DNA from: Streptomyces acidicola
GTDB lineage: Bacteria; Actinomycetota; Actinomycetes; Streptomycetales; Streptomycetaceae
Length of the DNA stretch: 45,860 nucleotides
Assembly (NCBI RefSeq): GCF_009377235.1
Contig: NZ_VMNX01000050.1
Location: forward strand, 1 to 45,860
Reading direction: 5' to 3'
In this document: piece by piece, positions 40,283 to 45,860 of the stretch
Numbering within the stretch: position 1 is the stretch's first letter
Layout of the letters: each line of letters begins with the position of its first letter
Notes under the pieces: model-generated
Told to the model about the DNA's origin: nothing
Database searches by the model: none
What the model saw: only the letters and a program-made list of their open reading frames with translations
Program-made: the position numbers and the translations under genes

Positions 40283-41055
40283 CAGGCTGGTACGAGCGAC
40301 AGGAAGTGCCGCAGATAGCGCGAGTTGACCCGGCTCATCGGCAGCAGCACGTACAGGTCGGCGACGCCGAAGTCCGGGTCGTGCGCGGGCTCGCCGCACA
40401 CCCAGGCGCCGAGGCGGAGATAACCGCGCAGGAGCGGGGGCAGTTCGGTTCGCTGCTGGGGCCGGGCCACGCCGTCCGAGTCCCACGGGAGCAGGGGCCG
40501 TACCCGGTACTCCTCGGGAGCGAGGTGCTTGGCCCGCACCCGGTCCCACGTGGCCGCGGCGAGCGCGCCGCCGTCGGCGAGCGGAAGGGAGCAGCAGCCG
40601 GCCAGCCACTCATGGCCGCCGTCGACCATGTACCGCGCGATCCCGGCCCAGATCAGGCCTATGACCGCGCCGTCGCGGTGGTCGGGGTGCACGCAGGAGC
40701 GGCCGACCTCGACGAGCCCGGGGCGGATCGCGCCCAGCGGCGTGAGGTCGAACTCGCCCTCCGAGTACAGCCGCCCCGCGACCGCGGCCCGCTCGGGCGG
40801 CAGCAGCCGGTAGGTACCGACGACCTGGTCGGTGACGGTGTCGCGGACGAGCAGGTGGTCGCAGTACGCGTCGAAGGCGTCGACGTCGAGGCCGGGCTGC
40901 GGGGTGGACAGCAGCGCGCCCATCTCGCCCGCGAAGACGTCGTGACGCAGCCGCTGGGCGGCCCGGACGTCGGCCTCGGTGCGGGCGAGGGTGACGGTGT
41001 AGCGGGTGGGCGCGACCGCCTGCGACGGGCTGTCGAGCGTGGATACGCCGGTCAT
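40282..41055 (-). CDS. olsB: Ornithine N-acyltransferase OlsB-like (GNAT fold)
   Basis: A 257-residue protein of the OlsB/hemolysin-like GNAT family. The conserved stretch is VRAAQRLRHDVFAGEMGA, FDAYCDHLLVRD, VVGTYRLLPPERA, SEGEFDLTPL, LVEVGRSCVHPDHRDGAVI, IARYMVDGGHEWLAGC and GYLRLGAWVCGEPAHDPDF, which together match the family signature for 3-hydroxyacyl-ACP-dependent ornithine N-acylation. ATG 41055 follows AGGAGAGAGCC. It is translationally coupled to olsA, and the two together would make ornithine lipid. I base the assignment on the gene pair and family; acyl-ACP and ornithine binding are not shown. Confidence 0.82.
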   Translation of the reverse strand: MTGVSTLDSPSQAVAPTRYTVTLARTEADVRAAQRLRHDVFAGEMGALLSTPQPGLDVDAFDAYCDHLLVRDTVTDQVVGTYRLLPPERAAVAGRLYSEGEFDLTPLGAIRPGLVEVGRSCVHPDHRDGAVIGLIWAGIARYMVDGGHEWLAGCCSLPLADGGALAAATWDRVRAKHLAPEEYRVRPLLPWDSDGVARPQQRTELPPLLRGYLRLGAWVCGEPAHDPDFGVADLYVLLPMSRVNSRYLRHFLSLVPA

Positions 41056-41295
41056 GGCTGGCTCTCTCCTGGGGACGGGGCCGGATTTCGGCGGGAGCTG
41101 AGCGGGCCGCCGGTTGGCTACGGCGTGCTCGCTCCTGTTTTCCCGACGCCAACTGACCGGCGCGTAACCTTCGCAGAGAGACGGGGTGTGGGGTTGTTGA
41201 ATGGCAGGGGGCGGCTGCGCGAAAGAGCTTGGCGGGGCCGGGGAGCACCACCCCCGGCCCCGCCCGTCCGCACCTGACCGGCGAACGTCTTGAGG

Positions 41296-41322
41296 GGCCC
41301 GTGCCCCGAAGGGGCGCGGGCC
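41296..41322. terminator. Strong hairpin downstream of sdhCAB
   Basis: GGCCCGTGCCCC (41296-41307) pairs with GGGGCGCGGGCC (41311-41322) around a three-base loop, with one G-T pair. It lies about 100 bases downstream of sdhB on the minus strand and upstream of olsB, and is the likely sdh terminator. Confidence 0.7.
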
Positions 41323-41328
41323 GTCAGG

Positions 41329-41396
41329 GGCGCGGGGCTGTGTCCATGTGCGGCTCCGCCGCGTGGGCGCGACCAGCCACAAAGGACCCGCAGCCC
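41329..41396 (+). repeat. Streptomyces-type interspersed repeat, copy 2
   Basis: The segment begins GGCGCGGGGC, contains TGCGGCTCCGCCGCG and continues GCGACCAGCCACAAAGGACC. The first 43 bases match the minus-strand sequence at 197-238. From memory, this is a common intergenic Streptomyces element. Confidence 0.6.
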
Positions 41397-41420
41397 GAAA
41401 CCAACAACGCCCCTATGGCG

Positions 41421-42166
41421 CTACCGCTTCGCCGCCTTCCGGGCCGCCCGCAGCCACTCCTTGTTCATGCTGGTGATAGAGACCAAGGGGATCCCCTTGG
41501 GACAAGCCGTGGCGCATTCCCCCGTCAAGGTGCACCCTCCGAACCCCTCGTCATCCATCTGCGCCACCATGTCCAGCACCCGCGTCTCCCGCTCGGGAGC
41601 ACCCTGCGGCAACACGTTCAGATGGTTGACCTTGGCCGAGGTGAAGAGCATGGCCGCCCCGTTCGGGCAGGCGGCCACACACGCCCCGCACCCGATGCAC
41701 TCGGCGTGCTCGAACGCGAAGTCCGCGTCCGGCTTCGGCACCGGCGTCGCATGGGCCTCGGGTGCGGCACCGGTCGGCGCGGTGATGTAGCCGCCGGCCT
41801 GGATGATCCGGTCGAAGGCCGACCGGTCGACCACCAGATCCTTGATCACCGGGAAGGCCGACGCCCGCCAGGGCTCGATGTCGATCGTGTCGCCGTCCTT
41901 GAAGGACCGCATGTGCAGCTGGCAGGTCGTCGTGCGCTCGGGTCCGTGCGCCTCGCCGTTGATCACCAGACTGCACGCGCCGCAGATGCCCTCGCGGCAG
42001 TCGTGGTCGAAGGCGACGGGGTCCTCGCCCTTGAGGGTGAGTTCCTCGTTGAGGGTGTCCAGCATCTCCAGGAAGGACATGTCGGACGAGATGCCGTCCA
42101 CCTCGTACGTGGACATCGCTCCGTCGGCGTCGGCGTTCTTCTGCCGCCAGACGCGCAGGGTGAGCT

Positions 42167-42170
<4 letters not shown>
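41421..42170 (-). CDS. sdhB: Succinate dehydrogenase/fumarate reductase iron-sulfur subunit
   Basis: A 249-residue iron-sulfur subunit carrying electrons from the flavin in SdhA to the quinone site. The N-terminal [2Fe-2S] domain has CREGICGACSLVING and a later Cys in TTCQLH. The C-terminal domain has CIGCGACVAACP ([4Fe-4S]) and CTLTGECATACPKGIPL ([3Fe-4S]). The start is the ATG at 42170 (MKLTLRVWRQ), overlapping the sdhA stop by 4 bases (ATGA). It is the last gene of sdhCAB and is followed by a strong hairpin. Confidence 0.95.
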
Positions 42171-44125
<1,955 letters not shown>

Positions 44126-44127
44126 GT

Positions 44128-44835
44128 TCAGCTCACCACTCCGGTCATGACGCCCACGGGTACGGCGATGAAACCGGCCGTGAGCAGCAACGCGAGGACG
44201 CCTGCAACGGTCTTGAGGGCGCGGTCGCGGGTGCGGCTGCCCGCACCGAGGGTCTGGGCCGCGCTCCAGAAGCCGTGCCGGATGTGCAGGCCGAGCGCGA
44301 GCATCGCGACGATGTAGATGACGTTGCCGTACCAGGTGGAGAAGGTGTCCACGACGTTCTGGTAAGGGCGGCCCTCCTGGAAACCGCCCGGGTGCACGGT
44401 GCCGGTCGTCAGGTCCAGGACGTGCCAGACGATGAACAGGCCGAGGATCACCCCGCCCCAGCGCATGGTGCGCGTGGCGTAGCTCGCCCGCGGCTTCTTG
44501 TGCACGTACTTGTCGGGGCGCGCCTTGATGTCGCGGCGGCTGAGCTGGTACGCGGAGACGGCGTGGGCGACGACCGCGACGACCAGCACGACGCGGATGA
44601 GCCACAGCGTCCACTCGTAGTGCATGAAGGGTTCGCCGACGGTCCGCAGCCAGTGCGCGTAGCGGTTGAACTCCTCCACCCCGAAGAAGATCTTCAGATT
44701 GCCGATCATGTGGGCGACCAGGTACAGCAGCATGATCAGGCCGCTGACCGCCATGACGGTCTTCTTGCCGACGGAGCTGTCCCACACCGTGCGCGCCATG
44801 GACGGCCGTCGGTCCGTCCGCGTTGCGAGAGCCAT
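44128..44835 (-). CDS. sdhC: Succinate dehydrogenase cytochrome b558-type membrane anchor
   Basis: A 235-residue integral membrane subunit with five predicted helices and histidines suitable for two haems (LYLVAHMIGN, FMHYEW, VVAHAVSAY, FIVWHVLDL, LGLHIRHGF). A single anchor without sdhD defines a type-B succinate:menaquinone reductase. The ATG at 44835 is chosen; a GTG at 44841 is also in frame. Neither has a ribosome binding site, so a very short leader is possible. It is the first gene of sdhCAB and is divergent from a LysR gene with a T-N11-A box between. Confidence 0.92.
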   Translation of the reverse strand: MALATRTDRRPSMARTVWDSSVGKKTVMAVSGLIMLLYLVAHMIGNLKIFFGVEEFNRYAHWLRTVGEPFMHYEWTLWLIRVVLVVAVVAHAVSAYQLSRRDIKARPDKYVHKKPRASYATRTMRWGGVILGLFIVWHVLDLTTGTVHPGGFQEGRPYQNVVDTFSTWYGNVIYIVAMLALGLHIRHGFWSAAQTLGAGSRTRDRALKTVAGVLALLLTAGFIAVPVGVMTGVVS

Positions 44836-44892
44836 GCGCACGACGCTAGAGCGGGAACAGGCGATCGGTCCAAGACATGGTACGGCTTGATT

Positions 44893-44911
44893 CGATAGGA
44901 CTGGCCTATCG
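44893..44911. promoter_or_regulatory. LysR-type box between sdhC and lysR
   Basis: CGATAGG (44893-44899) and CCTATCG (44905-44911) form a perfect 7-5-7 inverted repeat and include the T-N11-A pattern. It lies 8 bases before the LysR ATG and 58 bases from the sdhC ATG, so one bound dimer could act on both promoters. Confidence 0.65.
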
Positions 44912-44918
44912 TGAAGGG

Positions 44919-45815
44919 ATGCAGTTCCAACAGCTCCAGTACTTCGTGGCCGTCGCCGAGACCCGGCACTTCACCCGGGCCGCGGAGCTCGTCCATGTCG
45001 CCCAGCCCTCACTGTCCCAGCAGATCCGGGCGCTGGAGCGGGAGCTGGGGGCCGACCTGTTCCGGCGGGCGCGCGGCAACATCACGCTGACCGACGCGGG
45101 CGAGGCGCTGCTGCCGCTGGCCCGGCGGATCCTGGCGGACGCGGACACCGCCCGGCAGGAGGTGGCCGAGCTGGCCCAGCTGCGACGCGGACGGGTGCGG
45201 CTCGGCGCGACCCCGAGCCTGTGCACGGGCCTGCTCCCGGACGTGCTGCGCGCCTTCCACGACCGCTATCCCGGGATCCGGCTGCTGATCGAGGAGAGCG
45301 GCTCGCACGATCTGGTACGGGAACTCGCGCGAGGTGAGCTGGATCTGGCGCTGGTCGTCCTTCCTCTGCCCACCCCTTCGCCCGCGCTGACCACGGTGGA
45401 GGTGCTGCGTGAGGACCTGGTGGTGGTGTCGTCGCCGGAGGCCCGGACACCTGGGCGGGGGCGGCGTACGGTGCGGATCTCCGACCTGGAGGGTGAGCGT
45501 CTGGTGATGTTCCGGCACGGGTACGACCTGCGCGAGCTGACTGTCGCCGCGTGCCGCGCGGAGGGCTTCGAGCCCGACTTCGCGGTCGAGGGCGGTGAGA
45601 TGGACGCGGTGCTGGGGTTCGTGCGGGCCGGGCTGGGGGTGGCCGTGGTGCCGCGGATGGTGGCCACGCGGTCGGGGCGGGGGCTGCGGGTGACGCCGTT
45701 GGCGCGGCCGGGACTGCATCGGACGATTGCGCTGGCCCATCGGACTGATGTGGCTCCGCCCCGGGCCGCGCGGGAGTTGCAGCGGATGTTGCTCTCGACG
45801 ACGTCCGTGCCGTGA
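44919..45815 (+). CDS. LysR family transcriptional regulator
   Basis: A 298-residue LysR regulator. The helix-turn-helix covers MQFQQLQYFVAVAETRHFTRAAELVHVAQ and PSLSQQIRALERELG (residues 1-47 in two parts). The effector domain contains VRLGATPSLCTGLLP, LDLALVVLPLP, LVVVSSPEA, LVMFRHGYDLREL and GLGVAVVPRMVA. ATG 44919 matches the usual family N-terminus; GAAGGG is almost adjacent to it, so the leader may be very short. An upstream in-frame ATG at 44877 adds 14 residues with no family match. It is divergent from sdhCAB with a LysR box between, suggesting it controls that operon. The effector is unknown. Confidence 0.92.
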   Translation: MQFQQLQYFVAVAETRHFTRAAELVHVAQPSLSQQIRALERELGADLFRRARGNITLTDAGEALLPLARRILADADTARQEVAELAQLRRGRVRLGATPSLCTGLLPDVLRAFHDRYPGIRLLIEESGSHDLVRELARGELDLALVVLPLPTPSPALTTVEVLREDLVVVSSPEARTPGRGRRTVRISDLEGERLVMFRHGYDLRELTVAACRAEGFEPDFAVEGGEMDAVLGFVRAGLGVAVVPRMVATRSGRGLRVTPLARPGLHRTIALAHRTDVAPPRAARELQRMLLSTTSVP

Positions 45816-45860
45816 GGAGGACGGGATTTTCGCCCCCGCCGCCCCTACCCATTCCCCCTG

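Larger units (their letters stand above)
41056..41420. other. Intergenic region between sdhB and olsB: terminator and interspersed repeat
   Basis: No gene is seen in this 365-base gap. It holds the olsB promoter at the low-coordinate end, a strong hairpin (41296-41322) and a copy of an interspersed Streptomyces-type repeat (41329-41396). Confidence 0.6.

Overview
The window is very GC-rich (about 70% or more by eye), uses G/C-ending codons, GTG starts and overlapping ATGA/GTGA gene junctions, and carries an intact ergothioneine operon, LTTR and OmpR-type regulators and a single TTA codon. This points to a Streptomyces chromosome, or a close relative. No rRNA, tRNA, CRISPR array, transposase, integrase or phage gene was seen.

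Left block (1-14750). The tail of an unknown gene is followed by a TIGR02452-type ADP-ribose glycohydrolase, then the translationally coupled egtABCD operon for ergothioneine, a dodecin and a MarR regulator. Next comes a redox module: an OmpR/HisKA two-component pair divergent from a membrane ferric-reductase-like flavoprotein, an exported FMN-binding protein and an ApbE flavin transferase. Together these resemble a flavin-based electron-export system. An HSL-type hydrolase and a LysR/EamA divergent pair close the block.

Central catabolic block (14799-28527). A leftward gene string encodes a CYP105-like P450, a [3Fe-4S] ferredoxin, a ferredoxin reductase, an SDR, a Baeyer-Villiger monooxygenase and a gluconolactonase-like beta-propeller. 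The order reads as hydroxylate, oxidise to ketone, insert oxygen to a lactone or ester, and open it, as in camphor-type degradation. Around it lie a second P450/ferredoxin pair, a third P450 coupled to a TetR regulator, a second SDR, an orphan response regulator with a TTA codon, and a second MarR regulator. A shared 17-bp operator-like motif upstream of both marR genes, the second SDR and the third P450 suggests one MarR-type regulon.

Sugar and redox block (28885-39392). A Tat-exported GH127/DUF1680-like enzyme with a LamG domain inserted in its catalytic domain is followed by a decayed MmyB-type regulator, an orphan NarL-type regulator, a LacI-controlled isomerase/Gfo-Idh operon with two operators 75 bp apart, an LLM flavoprotein, and an RsrR-type Rrf2 regulator divergent from an NmrA-like gene with paired operators. 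A cupin gene broken by two frameshifts follows.

Right block (39479-45815). olsB-olsA (ornithine lipid synthesis) and sdhCAB (a type-B succinate:quinone reductase with one membrane anchor) run leftward, and a LysR gene is divergent from sdhC. The egt-dodecin and ols-sdh ends look like conserved core genes, and the middle looks like accessory DNA between them. That is inference and needs synteny comparison.
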